Below, piece by piece: positions 54,144-64,000 of a stretch of DNA of 64,000 nucleotides; the first letter of the stretch is position 1, and every line of letters begins with the position of its first letter. The notes beneath the pieces were generated by a model. That model was not told where the DNA came from. It did not search any database and was given only the letters and a program-made list of their open reading frames with translations. Both the position numbers and the translations under genes were made by a program. This stretch comes from Nannochloris sp. 'desiccata' (taxonomy: Eukaryota > Chlorophyta > Trebouxiophyceae > Chlorellales > Chlorellaceae): positions 1,116,001 through 1,180,000 of the forward strand of contig JAGTXX020000011.1 of the NCBI GenBank assembly GCA_019044685.2. The letters run 5' to 3'.

Positions 54144-55212
54144 ACACTGCGTTCAAATAATAACTGTATGCTTCTGTGGGAGCTGCAAGCTGCTGAAGGT
54201 ATATTTACTGACTGCAATGTATTTTTGGTGCTCGGCGCCTTCAGCTTTTGAAGGTGCCCCCCTTTCCCCCTTAACCCTAAATGGTAAGGCTTCCAAGCAA
54301 GCATAGAGTTTACAGGCAAAACAACAGAAAGAGGAGAGCCCACCCGCCACCACTAATTTATACATGCAGTAGATAGATATCAATAATATCCATACTGCTG
54401 TGGCAGAAAAATCAAAAGTAGTCCTCGCCTTTTCACTTCTTGGGCTTAAAGGTGCAAAACTACAAGCAGATACCTTAGAACTAGCATGCTTGCTCCTCAT
54501 TTGGCTGCTCGTAGGAGAGGTTTGGTTGCTACTAGGCGCGGCAGGGCTGCCGCCGCTACCACGCTGCTTTTTCTACGCTTTCCACCTTACTCAGCAACAG
54601 CAGCAACAGCTGCAAGCACACCTTCAAGAATGCGTTGTGTCGATGGGGGAGTGGATGTGTGTCTGGTGATCTGTCAAGGAGTGTCATTGTTGCTGTCTCA
54701 GCATCTTTTTCAAAGATATGCGCAGTGGGAGACTTCCGCAGCGGCGACATTGATGAAGCAACAGCGGCATTTGATAAAATGTAGGATATTCTTTGCAATT
54801 TCCACCAATGTTAGCTCTAGCTGTAAGAAGAGTACGGTAGTCGACTAACTTCTGAGAAAGTTCAACGCCAACCTTCATGCCGACAATAAATTGTGTTGTT
54901 CTTTGTGAAGGTTTTCTACGCCATAGTACCATGTCTAGAGTGTACCCTCCACGACTTATCAACACAATGCATGACTCAGGGTAAGGATCTTCAAGGTAGC
55001 CAGCTGCTGCCATTTCTATTACCTTCCAAAGTTCAAGTTCAACCCCGTCTGATATCTGCTTTAGCCTCAATACACTGCGCCCATCAGCATGAAGCTTTTG
55101 CCACATGTCATAATTGCTGGCAGATCAGGCATTTACTCTAGGACTCATGACGGCACTCTTTGCTCCCTAGACGCTGGATGGGAATTTGAATTTGGGGTGA
55201 GATACATAAAAA
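54144..55212. other. Spacer between CCA enzyme and U6, with undecided coding signal
   Basis: Open frames overlap on both strands. The clearest is the minus-strand frame 54684-55106, listed separately. The plus-strand frames from 54400 and 54486 read hydrophobic and Gln-rich, or basic, stretches over a CAG repeat near 54593-54620. Neither gives a recognisable protein. This stretch may hold a small multi-exon gene that I cannot resolve. Confidence 0.4.
54684..55106 (-). CDS. Hypothetical minus-strand ORF, 140 aa
   Basis: This is the longest open frame in its region. It starts MWQKLHADGRSVLRLKQISD, contains CIVLISRGGYTLDMVLWRR and FIVGMKVGVELSQKLVDYRT, and ends in a Cys/Arg-rich tail. The plus strand over the same bases has many stops, which weakly favours the minus strand. 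The tail may be intronic, since another minus-strand frame (NAAVASSMSPLRKSPTAHIF) starts at about its 3' end. No family is recognised. Confidence 0.3.
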   Translation of the reverse strand: MWQKLHADGRSVLRLKQISDGVELELWKVIEMAAAGYLEDPYPESCIVLISRGGYTLDMVLWRRKPSQRTTQFIVGMKVGVELSQKLVDYRTLLTARANIGGNCKEYPTFYQMPLLLHQCRRCGSLPLRISLKKMLRQQQ

Positions 55213-55216
55213 AAAA
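55208..55216 (-). terminator. Pol III T-run terminator of U6
   Basis: Nine consecutive T on the minus strand directly follow the U6 3' end. Confidence 0.9.
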
Positions 55217-55314
55217 GTTGGACCATTTCTCGAACGTAGCGTGTCATCCTTGCGCAGGGGCCATGCTAATCTTCTCTGTATTGTTCCAATTTTATCAAGT
55301 GACTCCGAAGAGTC
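55213..55314 (-). ncRNA. U6: U6 spliceosomal RNA
   Basis: Read on the minus strand from 55314, a 5' stem-loop (GACTC-TTCG-GAGTC) is followed by a stretch matching plant U6 almost base for base: GATAAAATTGGAACAATACA, the ACAGAGA box, AGATTAGCATGG (AGC triad), CCCCTGCGCAAGGATGACAC and GAGAAATGGTCCAAC. It ends in a run of nine T (55208-55216 on the plus strand), the usual Pol III terminator. The 5' hairpin and the GAGAAATGGTCCAA 3' end are plant-like. It catalyses splicing within U4/U6-U5. I saw no clear TATA or USE upstream. Small ORFs predicted across it are spurious. Confidence 0.96.
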
Positions 55315-55541
55315 GGAAGCTGAAAATGGCGGCGCCTCATGTACCCGCCCCAATTTCATCGTTGTGCCTTATGGGTTTTGTCTACACTTGGTTCCAAGCA
55401 TTCTTTCTTCGAGGGGCAGTAAATAATATTCAGCTTGCTAATATATATTTTTGTTTGTTTTTTATCAACTTTCCTTTATTTTGCTGTTAGAAAACCTCCT
55501 CCTTCGCTGGTATTAAAAATTAATCAGAACTAATTTTGATC

Positions 55542-57068
55542 ATGTCCAACGACCAGAAACTTCCTATTGTTTCTGTCAAATGGCAGAAATCTCTGTATGA
55601 AAATATTGAGATTGACACCAGCAACCCGCCCGCTGTGTTCAAAATGCAGCTATTCTCCCTAACCGGAGTGCCACCTGAACGCCAGAAGATCATGGGCTTC
55701 AAGGGCGGCCTTCTCAAGGACGACGCCGACTGGGACGCTGTTGGAATCAAGGATGGTATGAAAGTGACCATGATGGGAACCGCAGACAAGGTTCCAGAAG
55801 CACCTACTGCTGCACAGACCTTTGTTGAGGATTTGCCGGAAGAGGAACAAGATGTCACTGGTATGAGCAAATATGGCGCTGGTCTAGAGAATCTAGGCAA
55901 TACTTGCTACATGAATAGTACTGTGCAGTGCCTCTACGCTGTCCCAGAGCTTCGCGAGAGCCTGGCCTCTGTCACTGCCTCTCCGAATGAACCCGGAGCG
56001 GCATTGGCCTCTGCAGCCCGCAACCTGTTCGTCCGCATGGAAAAAGCGGGTCAAGCCGTTCCTCCCACCCAGTTTTTAGTCTGCCTACGCCGCATGTTTC
56101 CACAGTTTGATCAGACCAACCGTGAGGGTGCTCACATGCAGCAGGATGCTGAAGAATGCTGGGGCGCCTTGTTAACGGCATTGAAAGCACAAACCCCTGA
56201 AATTCAAAAATTATTCGGCGTCTCTACCAGGGCTGTCCTCAAATGTGAAGAATTAGAAGGGGAGAATGTGGAAAGTATGACGATCAATGAAGTAGAGCTT
56301 ATGCTCAAGTGCAACATTACCAGCGACGTGAACCACCTCGGTGAAGGATTAGCACTTGGTTTCCGTGGCGATCGTGAAAAGACATCCGAAACCCTGGGGA
56401 GGTCGGCTAATTTCCGTGGAGTAGCACAAATCCAAGCATTACCTCCTTATTTGACTGTGCAAATGGTCAGATTTTTCTATAAAGCTGACGTACAGCAGAA
56501 GGCAAAGATTTTACGCAAAGTTACATTTCCTATGCTGTTGGATTTATTTGATTTCTGCACAGACGATCTGAAAACGGAACTCAAAGCACCTCGTTTAGCC
56601 TTTAAAGAAGCAGAAGATGCCAAGGTTGGCTTGTCCCAGAAACGCCAGAAACTTGATTCTGCTGCAAACATCACTACAACTACCACCATACCCGCCAGTA
56701 CAAAAAATAGTGAAGCTGACGGTGATATCGAAATGGTTGACAATATCGCTCAATATGCCGGTGCATTGACCGGCAGATACGAGCTCATTGGTGTATTAAC
56801 TCACAAAGGTCGTAGTGCTGATTCTGGTCATTATGTCTCCTGGGTCAAACAGAATGATGGTCAATGGGTCCAGTTTGATGATGACACCATGATATTACGT
56901 AAGGAGGAAGAAGTATTGGCATTGTCTGGTGGTGGTGATTGGCATATGGCGTATTTATTGTTGTTCAAGGCACAGAGATGCCCCATGGATATTGCAGAGA
57001 CCGTTGCTGCAGCTGCCGTTGCTGCAGAGAAAAAGGAGGAAGCTCCTGCTGCTGCTGGCGGTTCTTAA
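55542..57068 (+). CDS. UBP6: Proteasome-associated ubiquitin hydrolase UBP6/USP14
   Basis: This deubiquitinase trims ubiquitin chains on proteasome substrates. It is intronless, 508 aa, starting at ATG 55542. An N-terminal ubiquitin-like domain (VSVKWQKSLYENIEID ... PERQKIMGFKGGLLKDD) docks on the proteasome subunit Rpn1. The USP domain begins GLENLGNTCYMNSTVQCLY with the catalytic Cys in NTCYMNS. A further motif is QQDAEECWGALLTAL. The catalytic His lies in RSADSGHYVSWVK and the third residue region in WVQFDDDTM. A low-complexity Thr-rich insert precedes the His box. All active-site residues are present. The tail is Ala/Glu-rich. Confidence 0.95.
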   Translation: MSNDQKLPIVSVKWQKSLYENIEIDTSNPPAVFKMQLFSLTGVPPERQKIMGFKGGLLKDDADWDAVGIKDGMKVTMMGTADKVPEAPTAAQTFVEDLPEEEQDVTGMSKYGAGLENLGNTCYMNSTVQCLYAVPELRESLASVTASPNEPGAALASAARNLFVRMEKAGQAVPPTQFLVCLRRMFPQFDQTNREGAHMQQDAEECWGALLTALKAQTPEIQKLFGVSTRAVLKCEELEGENVESMTINEVELMLKCNITSDVNHLGEGLALGFRGDREKTSETLGRSANFRGVAQIQALPPYLTVQMVRFFYKADVQQKAKILRKVTFPMLLDLFDFCTDDLKTELKAPRLAFKEAEDAKVGLSQKRQKLDSAANITTTTTIPASTKNSEADGDIEMVDNIAQYAGALTGRYELIGVLTHKGRSADSGHYVSWVKQNDGQWVQFDDDTMILRKEEEVLALSGGGDWHMAYLLLFKAQRCPMDIAETVAAAAVAAEKKEEAPAAAGGS

Positions 57069-57285
57069 ATGAGGGGATCTTTTGTTTTATTTTGAATATC
57101 AGTAGTACATTGATTTGCCTTTTTGTAAGCAGATTGCATCCATGAAAGGAGAGACAAGTCCAGGTTGGCTAGCAGTGCTCAACTTACCCCAGGCTGGCCG
57201 CCAAGTTTGTTTTTTAAAACAATAAATTAAATTTAAATGTTGAATAAGTTTATAAAAAGAGGTCACCGACATCTGTAACCCAATA

Positions 57286-59112
57286 ATGAACAATCCTACC
57301 TTCCTAGATGCTGCCAAAAAAAGAGCCGGAAGAGTAAAGAGCGTGCATGATCACTTGAATCGAGCAGGGGATTTACCGCGCGTTCTAGGTGTGGTGGATC
57401 TCACCTTTCTAGGATTAGGTTCTATTTTAGGAGCTGGAGTGTATGTGCTGAGCGGCGTCACAGCCAGCTCAGTTGCAGGGTAAGAAACCTAATTCATTTT
57501 CTTTTCCTGTCTCGCTCTCTAATTTCCGCCCTAGCACTAACCCTCCCCTCATTTTACACCCTAAACTTTCTACAGCCCCAGCGTTGTTCTATCATTTCTC
57601 ATAGCATCTTTAGCCGCTTTATTCGCTGCCTTGTGTTATGCTGAATTTGCTGTAGAGCTTCCCGTCACTGGCGGCGCTTTCAACTATATCAGTGTAACCT
57701 TTGGAGAAGCAGCAGCATGGAGCACAGCGTGGAACATGATATTAGAAACACTGCTATCATCATCTGCAGTCGCAAGAGGCTTTTCAGGCTATTTAGCTAC
57801 GTTATTAGGTCGTCAACCAGCAGATTTTTTAGTCTCTCCATTAGACCTCGATTTTTTAGCTGCCGGTCTTATAGTAGCCCTCACAGCAGTACTAAGCCGG
57901 GGTACAAAACAAAGCTCTGTGTTCAACATCGTTGTCTGTAGTATAAACCTCAGCTGTATCGCATTTATTCTTGTAGCTGGTCTACCGCAAGCTGAACCCT
58001 CTAATCTAGAACCTTTCTTCCCCTATGGTACTCGAGGCACCTTTGCTGCAGCGTCTATTATTTTTTTTGCCTTTGTCGGCTTTGATTACATTGCAAACGC
58101 AGCAGAAGAGGCATCAGATCCACGGCGAGGGTTGCCTATCGGCATTATAGCCAGTCTCGGTATTGCAACTTTACTCTATGTTCTGATGGCGACAACACTT
58201 GTTATGATGGTGCCGGCAGCACAGGTCGATGTTCATGCTCCATTTTCAGCAGCATTTGCTGCTCGAGGGGTCCACTGGGCAGCGAAAATAGTCTCGTGTG
58301 GTGCCTTAGCAGGCATTATTACCAGTACAATGACTGGGCTCCTTAGTCAAGCGAGGTTATTTGTTGTTCTAGGGAGAGAGAGGTTGTTACCAGCAGCACT
58401 AGCACATGTCCACCCAATAACAAATTGCCCTTTGGTAGCTACCTTGGTAACCGGAGGCTGTGCTGCAGTCCTGGCTTTACTATTGGATATTAATATATTA
58501 GCAGAGCTTGTGAGTGTAGGCACCTTATATGTGTTTTATGCAGTCTGCGCTGGTACGTATTTTTGGAGGTGCCACCTTCCTGGGACAACACGACCCCAGC
58601 CAGCTCTAGCCAGACTTGGAGCTCTTACCTTGAGTTCTCTCTGCCTTAGTATCAGTTTTACATACCGAGCTCCAGGTTTTTTGTTGGCTGTTTTTTCTAT
58701 AGCGTGGATTTGTGCTGCTGCCGCGATGTGCACGCTACGGTCTCAAAGGACCCCTGCTCGATTTGCTGTCCCTGTTTTTCCTGCGACCTCTATACTAGGT
58801 ATTTTATTTACAATTCATTTGTTGTGTAGTCTAGGATGGCCTGCGTATGTGCGGTTCCTTGTTTGGATGGTGCTAGGGAGTGTTGTGTATGCTTTGTATG
58901 GCGCAAAAAGTGCCGAAGCACACGAAATTGAATTAAAATTAGTTGCACAGCAACAGCAGCTACAGGTACAGCTTGAGCAGCAAGAGGGAGAAGGAGATAT
59001 TCAATTAGTTGGAAGGACATTGTCAAGCTTAGATCCTGAAGGACCGATAGGTAGAGCGCAAGATGAAGATAAGAGATGGTTGCTTAGAGGAGATGCCGAA
59101 GCTTCAGCGTAA
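57286..59112 (+). CDS. Cationic amino acid transporter (CAT, APC superfamily)
   Basis: Exons 57286-57479 and 57576-59112 (phase 2; donor GTAAGA, acceptor CTACAG) give 576 aa. The intron falls in the third highly conserved block. The N-terminus has HLNRAGDLPRVLGVVDLTFL, then GLGSILGAGVYVLSGVTASS (membrane span 1 substrate loop). Exon 2 opens with PSVVLSFLIASLAALFAALC, CYAEFAVELPVTGGAFNYIS and AAWSTAWNMILE. About 14 hydrophobic spans are visible, with FVGFDYIANAAEEASDPRRG as the family signature. This is the plant/animal CAT type, moving Lys, Arg or other amino acids across the plasma or vacuolar membrane. The substrate and membrane are not fixed by sequence. The C-terminal tail is Gln/Glu-rich. 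Confidence 0.9.
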
Positions 59113-59234
59113 AAAAACGAGAAGGCATCTTTCATTTTTTTTTTCCGACTAGGATTTAATTTATTTCTTTGAATTCTGTACTTGATGTTCTTTTACTGTT
59201 CTACTATGCAAACAATGCTATTAGAAACTATAAT

Positions 59235-59930
59235 CTAAGGTCCCAAATCATGCATTGTTTTATCCATCTGCTGTTTCTCAGGGTCTTTCTTCACCTCTCT
59301 CCTCTTCTCTTCCTCGCCAGCAACGCCAAGCTGCCCACCAACGGTTTCCTTTATTCGTTCTCCCCCGCCTTGATTCTGCAGCTTCGCAGCTTCTCTCATA
59401 TCTGGGAAGATTTCATTTACACTCTGTTCTCCATGAGGGAAGTGTGGTTTTTCTGCATCCATTATTTCTTGATATTTCGCTTCAGCATGGGCTCTGCTTT
59501 TTGCTGGACCCCCTTCGCCAAGGTCTTTGCCAACTTGCGGAGGAGCATGCTGCATTTTGCCTGCTCCACCATGAATCTCTGGCTGTGACAGAGGTTTTTC
59601 ATTACTCATACCAAGGCTGCGTTTTATAGCGGTTGCAGTGACTTTGATAGTGTCCTTGATGCTATCTGCTAATCCCTTCGCAGCATGGCCCGCCTCGCTT
59701 GCAAACTCTCCTGGACTTCGTGGAGTGTTGACTCCATATTTGACCCGCTTTTCTGAATTTATTTCTTCTGATGAAGTATCTGGGCCAGACATAGACTCCT
59801 TTTTTATTTCTTCAGCTGCAGGGCTTGTTGAAGATGTATGCAAGCTGGTGAGCTTTTGGAGCAGCGGTGCCGCTCGAGGTGCTGCAGAGCCTTGGAGCGC
59901 CAAGGGCGCACTGTGACGTAGCGTAAACAT
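59235..59930 (-). CDS. LEA-like mitochondrial protein of unknown function
   Basis: The open frame extends upstream to 59954 without ATG; ATG at 59930 gives 231 aa. The N-terminus (MFTLRHSAPLALQGSAAPRA) looks like a mitochondrial presequence with a Ser/Ala cut region. The mature part is hydrophilic and repetitive in character: EAGHAAKGLADSIKDTIKVT (an amphipathic, LEA-type helix), then Lys/Glu/Gly/Pro-rich disordered sequence ending EKQQMDKTMHDLGP. No catalytic motif or membrane span. LEA-like desiccation or stress proteins in organelles have this composition. The call rests on composition only. Confidence 0.6.
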   Translation of the reverse strand: MFTLRHSAPLALQGSAAPRAAPLLQKLTSLHTSSTSPAAEEIKKESMSGPDTSSEEINSEKRVKYGVNTPRSPGEFASEAGHAAKGLADSIKDTIKVTATAIKRSLGMSNEKPLSQPEIHGGAGKMQHAPPQVGKDLGEGGPAKSRAHAEAKYQEIMDAEKPHFPHGEQSVNEIFPDMREAAKLQNQGGGERIKETVGGQLGVAGEEEKRREVKKDPEKQQMDKTMHDLGP

Positions 59931-60158
59931 GTTTAGAAAGTACTTAAACAGCAAACAAGGCGACGAGGTTGGTAGTTTAGTGTTTGTGGCGCAGCTTCTT
60001 CAAAAAGCAAGCAAGCTGGCGAGGAAGAAAACTTTGAATCATTTTTTCCTTCTTGAAGAAGATTTCTGCCTCTCTGGCGTAATTTTATAGCTTTAATAAT
60101 TTACTAAAATTATTACCTGCTTTGTAAAAAGGTGCCTCCAGGCTACTCTCTCGCTACC

Positions 60159-62374
60159 ATGGTAAGAAATCGCTTTCTCAGAAATCAATTGCAAATTTTC
60201 AAAGTGCTCATTTTTACCTCGCAAGCTCGCTGCAACCCGCGCATAATAGTGATCAAAATGTTTCGATTCCACAATTGTAGACGAAAGGTCCTAAATCCGC
60301 GCAGGCAACCAAGTCTGCTGCCATTACTCCAGAGGGCTCTATCGACCTGGTAAGCAACCTTGCTTAAAACATTTCTGAAATACTCCTTTTGCCGCGAGCT
60401 TGCTCATACTAATCTACAATGTTTAATCTAATACAGGCCCAGTCTTTGGTTCAAGTGGTGAGCTGTGCTTCCAGAGCACCGAGGTTTCCTGAAGACCCGA
60501 GTGTTAACGCATTGTCAGAAAGCTCTGCTCACCTTTTCTTTCCTTCAAATATGGTTTTAATTTGCAGGGCATCGCTAACATCTGCTATCATCGCGACGTG
60601 CTTCCTCTTGATAATTTTGAAACCGTCAAAATCCAGGGCCTTGAGAGTAAGCTTCTGCTGCGTTGCTCTTCCTGAAAATCGAGCCGCGAGTCAAGCTCTG
60701 GATATCAACTAAACCGCCTTTTCCCCCTTCTAATTTCTTCATTCTTCTTTCTGCAGAGGTAGATACTAAGATGCTTGTCAATGGCGATGATGTTTCCCCG
60801 GAGACCAAAGTTATTAACAACTGGCTGAATCATTCTGTCAGCGAAGCGCTCAAAACTGGCTTCGCGACCAAGGTATGCTAGTGACTGCAGTTTTCCAAGA
60901 TATTTATCCCCCTTTTTTTATATACATACTGAGCATCTTTTCAAAATCAAACCCCTTATTGCAGCTGTTTTTCGGGCTTGCTGGAGACCCTGAATGCCGC
61001 AATATTTTCGAAGAGGTAGGCACCAACGTCTTCTTTTCTGCTTTGCTCTTTAGGCTCTCTTCTTCTTTTCACTGTCCTTCCTTTCCACTCTACCCACTCA
61101 TTTTTCTGTAGTATGTCTTTGTCTTTGAGCATGATGAAGATGGCAACATCAGTCTCGCAAACTTGGAAGATGGCAAGGGCAGAGCTCGGCCTACTGCCTC
61201 TTCTAAATACAGCAAACCCACCATCTTCTCTGCCAAAAAGCAAGTCTCTTCCCTCCTCCGTAACATCGTCTACGTCACATCTACTTTGGCTGCCATCCCT
61301 GAGGAACGCTATGTCTTTATGAAATTTGAATTCTCTGCAGACTGCCCTGAAGACTACCAGCCTTCTGGCTTCTGCGATGCTGGCGATAATGCTGTCGGCT
61401 TCTTTTCTACCAAGCCTTTTAGCATGTGAGGTTTTAACCATAGAGTTTGTTAGTCATAATTTAAAGAAGAATGATCTATTAGCTTAACTTTTCCTTTCTC
61501 TCGTCCGCCTTCTCTCTTTCTTCCGCAGGCGCTTGGGAGTTCTCAACACCCCTTACCACAACGTCCTCCTTGGTGTTCGCTCTGTTCTTGAAGACATGGA
61601 CACTGAACCTAACAAAGGTCCTACTGCTGATGATATATCCCGCTGGGAAACTACCATGGTATCTGGAGATGACGGGGGAAAAGAAGGAAACAACAGTGCT
61701 GAGCTTGATCACCACATGAACACTGTGCCCTATGGCCAGACCAACGGTAAGATCGTGTAGCTCTCGAACTATCGAACTATATGCAGCTCTCTCCACAAGT
61801 GGCAGCTGTTTAATTTTTCAAAACATATGGAAAAAATATCAACTTCTCACTTTTCCTTCCTATTTTCTTCTTTTTCTTTTTCACAGATGATCTTGCTGAC
61901 CTCTTTGAAACTGAACCTCAGTCTTTTCCTCAGGGAGAAGATGTCTCGCACTGCCTCCAGCGCTTGAACGTCGGTGCCTGTGCTCCTTCCCAAGGTGGTG
62001 GCGGCGCTGGCAAATCTTGTGCTGGTGGCATTTACTCCGTCCCTGGCAGCGTACGCACCGAGTCCCGCGCTTACAACGCTGTGTCTAATGCTCGTTACAA
62101 CAACCATGCCATGGATGATGAAGATCTCAGCGATGCTGAAGATGAAGTCCAGGGCCGGGGTGGCAGCAAGGACGACAACAAGGTGTACGCTGAAACTCAA
62201 GTAAGCGGGGACCGCCGCAAGAAGAAGATTTCTGTAGTGAAGGAGCCTGTATACCAGAATACCAAGCTCAAGCGCAATGCTAAGGCCCCTCCTACCGTGC
62301 AAAAAAGCGTTCCTACTAAAAGAGGTGGGCTCCGCTCTACCAGGCGTGGGGCGGCGGCAAAGGCTGAGCACTGA
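60159..62374 (+). CDS. HORMA-domain meiotic chromosome axis protein (HOP1/ASY1-like)
   Basis: HORMA proteins load on meiotic chromosome axes and promote recombination between homologues. I assemble nine exons: 60159-60161, 60281-60349, 60437-60457, 60568-60646, 60757-60872, 60965-61015, 61112-61425, 61529-61746 and 61887-62374, giving 452 aa with every junction in phase. The first coding exon is only the ATG; the third is a 21-nt microexon (AQSLVQV). HORMA hallmarks are GIANICYHRDVLPLDNFETV, INNWLNHSVSEAL and LFFGLAGDPE. The core continues YVFVFEHDEDGNISL and MKFEFSADCPEDYQPSGF, then RLGVLNTPYHNVLLGVRSVL. The C-terminus is disordered, Gly- and then Lys/Arg-rich. It has far more introns than its neighbours. 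HOP1 versus other HORMA families rests on the MRS-like order of motifs, so the exact ortholog is inferred. Confidence 0.8.
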
Positions 62375-62661
62375 AAACTAACCAACTAAAGTATTAGCGT
62401 ATACCATTCCATTTCTAACTTACTTCCTGCTTTTCAAGACCCATTTTGATATCGATAAATGTGTGATTACCTAAATGTAAATTTAAAACTTTGCAATATT
62501 CAAGTTGCTATTGCGCTTTGCCGGTGTCGGCGTAGCAGTAATTCAAAACCTATTACAGTCTTGCAGTCCCTCATGGCAATATCATTTTAAATTAATCATA
62601 TGATTGTATTTATCTCAGTTATTTCCACTTAGCAGCAAGCTTAATAGCTTTAGAATCTGCA
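62375..62661. other. Intergenic, nothing recognised
   Basis: This 287 bp segment carries the HORMA 3' UTR and the THOC3 promoter; no motif was named. Confidence 0.4.
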
Positions 62662-63842
62662 ATGGACGATATAAATAATTGGCGAAAAAATCAGATCAAA
62701 GCTCATAGACGAAAGGTGAGGCTACTTTGCAGCGCCACTTATCATCTCCCGTAATTAATACACACGTAATCTCTACTCTGATTGTATTATCCTTGTTTCT
62801 CCCTGATAGGTATTTTGTCTTAGTTGGAATTGCGACGGAACTCGCCTTGCCACTGGTTCTCAAGACCAGACAATTAAATTGTGGAAGACAGATGATCAAA
62901 ACATCTCAGTAAGTAGAGTGGAGAGGGATGCATCTTTTTAGCTGTTATAATATTGCTACTAAGTCACAGTGAAGTATGCGCTCTACCCCCCAAAAAAGCT
63001 CCTCCGCCCACGGCTTAAGAGCAAAATCTGTCACCAATTTTTTTTACCCTCTCAAATTTTCCTCATTTATTCAGTCTAAATCCGAAGCAGAATTGCGTGG
63101 TCATACAGACGCTGTCATGTATCTGCGATGGCATCCATCAAATCCTGATCGACTCGCATCAACATCCTCTCAAGAGAAGTGCATTCGGTTTTGGGACGCT
63201 CGAACGTCAAAAAATACTGCCACGCTAACTACACCAGGGCATAATCTGTATTTAGCATGGACACACGACGGAAATGAAATGGCAGTAGGGAGCAAAGAAG
63301 ATTTTGTCTGCATTATAGATGTTCGCAAGATGAAGGTCATTCAAAAGCATTCCTACAGGTATCAAGTCAACGAACTTGCATTTTTATCTACTTCCCGTCT
63401 TTTTTTACAGGCTACGGGCAATGGCGGGGAAGTAGAGGTACAGCAATACCCTGATATGAAACGAGTAGGAGGTTTGAAAGGGCACACTGCTGCTGTGCTT
63501 TCTTTAGCTGTGGATCCTGCAGAAAAATATATAGCAACTGGAGGAGCCGATGCCGTCGCATGCTTATGGGATGCGAAAGATTTTATTTGTTTGCGTAGTT
63601 ATTATGCAATGGATTTCCCACCGCGTGCGCTAGCGTTTAGTTATGACTCCAAGTATTTAGCAATGGCGGGAGAGGACCCGTGTTTGTTTGTAGAAGATAT
63701 AGAAAGCGGGAAATCAATGGGGATAGTACCGGTGAAAAGTAGTCCTGAGGATTGTGCATGGCATCCGAAAAGGCATGTCCTGGCGTATCCTGTGGAAGTG
63801 GTGCAGGGGGAAAGCTCAATTGAATTTAGAACAAAGAGTTGA
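62662..63842 (+). CDS. THOC3: THO complex subunit 3 (TEX1), WD40 protein
   Basis: THOC3 couples transcription to mRNA export within THO/TREX. Exons 62662-62715, 62810-62908 and 63075-63842 (all phase 0) give 306 aa. The N-terminus is short (MDDINNWRKNQIKAHRRK). WD40 blades follow: VFCLSWNCDGTRLATGSQDQ, HTDAVMYLRWHPSNPDRLAS, CIRFWDARTSKNTATL, GHTAAVLSLAVDPAEKYIAT and ACLWDAKDF. The later blades have PPRALAFSYDSKYLAMAGED and a final CAWHPKRHVLAYP, both characteristic of THOC3. The length is normal for the family. Confidence 0.93.
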
Positions 63843-63851
63843 TAGTACTGT

Positions 63852-63856
63852 TGTAA
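63852..63856 (+). terminator. TGTAA poly(A) signal, THOC3
   Basis: TGTAA lies 10 nt after the stop codon. Confidence 0.45.
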
Positions 63857-64000
63857 TATATGTGTTATTGTTGACGAGGGAAAAGAACACGTATTGATAA
63901 AAAGAAAATATATCTAGGCGGCGCTGGACTGCAAATTTATTTTTATTTATTATTACGCATTTGAAAGAATTGCCGCAATCGATCAAGCGCATTGTTTCGA

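Noticed and set aside
55089..55490. 133 aa plus-strand ORF over U6
   Set aside because: It lies across the U6 RNA gene and its terminator on the opposite strand; no family motif.
1..64000. CRISPR arrays, prophage or prokaryotic operons
   Set aside because: No direct-repeat arrays; introns, U6 and plastid presequences show nuclear eukaryotic DNA.

Overview
This window is nuclear DNA of a photosynthetic eukaryote, most likely a green alga (Chlorophyta). Plastid genes sit among typical nuclear ones: CURT1, a FZL dynamin, an omega-3 desaturase with a transit peptide and a plastid RsgA. Other green-lineage marks are DGAT1 fused to an N-terminal PH domain, an ATXR3-type SET protein and a plant-type U6 snRNA gene. 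Genes are densely packed on both strands. Introns are short (about 60-250 nt, GT-AG), usually 0-2 per gene; the HORMA gene is the exception with eight. TGTAA, the usual chlorophyte poly(A) signal, lies just after several stop codons. The base composition is moderately AT-rich, so this is not a Chlamydomonas-like GC-rich genome. I do not name a genus.

Layout. 0-5.2 kb: 3' end of a membrane protein gene (+), PH-DGAT1 (-), a 404 bp spacer bounded by a 21-nt inverted repeat, and an AT-hook gene (-) with a probable frameshift. 5.5-12 kb: a CofD/YvcK-like gene and an ATXR3-like SET gene (both +). 12.5-17.6 kb: omega-3 desaturase (-), a small thylakoid-type protein (+), RsgA GTPase (-) and a TPR protein (+), in two divergent plastid-gene pairs. 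17.7-25.3 kb: secreted vWA protein (-), a zinc-finger gene with a decayed copy next to it (+), and SPT5 (-). 25.6-32 kb: PDS5 (+) and a broken pogo/CENP-B-like transposase relic (-). 32.3-34 kb: a divergent pair of secreted orphan proteins. 34-40.4 kb: an unexplained Met-less open frame (-), a SETD-type methyltransferase (+), a CWF19L1-like protein with an RRM (+), and CNX2 (-). 40.4-42.3 kb: an apparent gene-poor stretch. 42.3-50.9 kb: triple-RRM protein (-), FZL (+), CURT1 (-), an ER saposin-like protein ending in KDEL (+), and ATP10 (+) with an in-frame TAA. 51-55.5 kb: a lumen-type beta-helix protein (-), CCA-adding enzyme (-), and U6 snRNA (-). 55.5-63.8 kb: UBP6/USP14 (+), a CAT-type amino acid transporter (+), a mitochondrial LEA-like protein (-), a HORMA-domain meiotic protein (+), and THOC3/TEX1 (+).

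The genes do not form a pathway cluster; this is ordinary eukaryotic gene order with many divergent pairs sharing 200-400 bp promoters. Themes recur: thylakoid shape and membrane dynamics (CURT1, FZL), lipids (DGAT1, desaturase), chromosome structure and chromatin (PDS5, HORMA, ATXR3-like, SPT5), and RNA processing (U6, CWF19L1-like, THOC3, CCA enzyme, RRM protein). I found no prokaryote-style defence or mobile system. The most useful oddities are the ATP10 in-frame stop, the ATXR3-like protein lacking its expected catalytic tyrosine, the tandem zinc-finger gene/pseudogene pair, and the unexplained frame at 34.6-34.95 kb.
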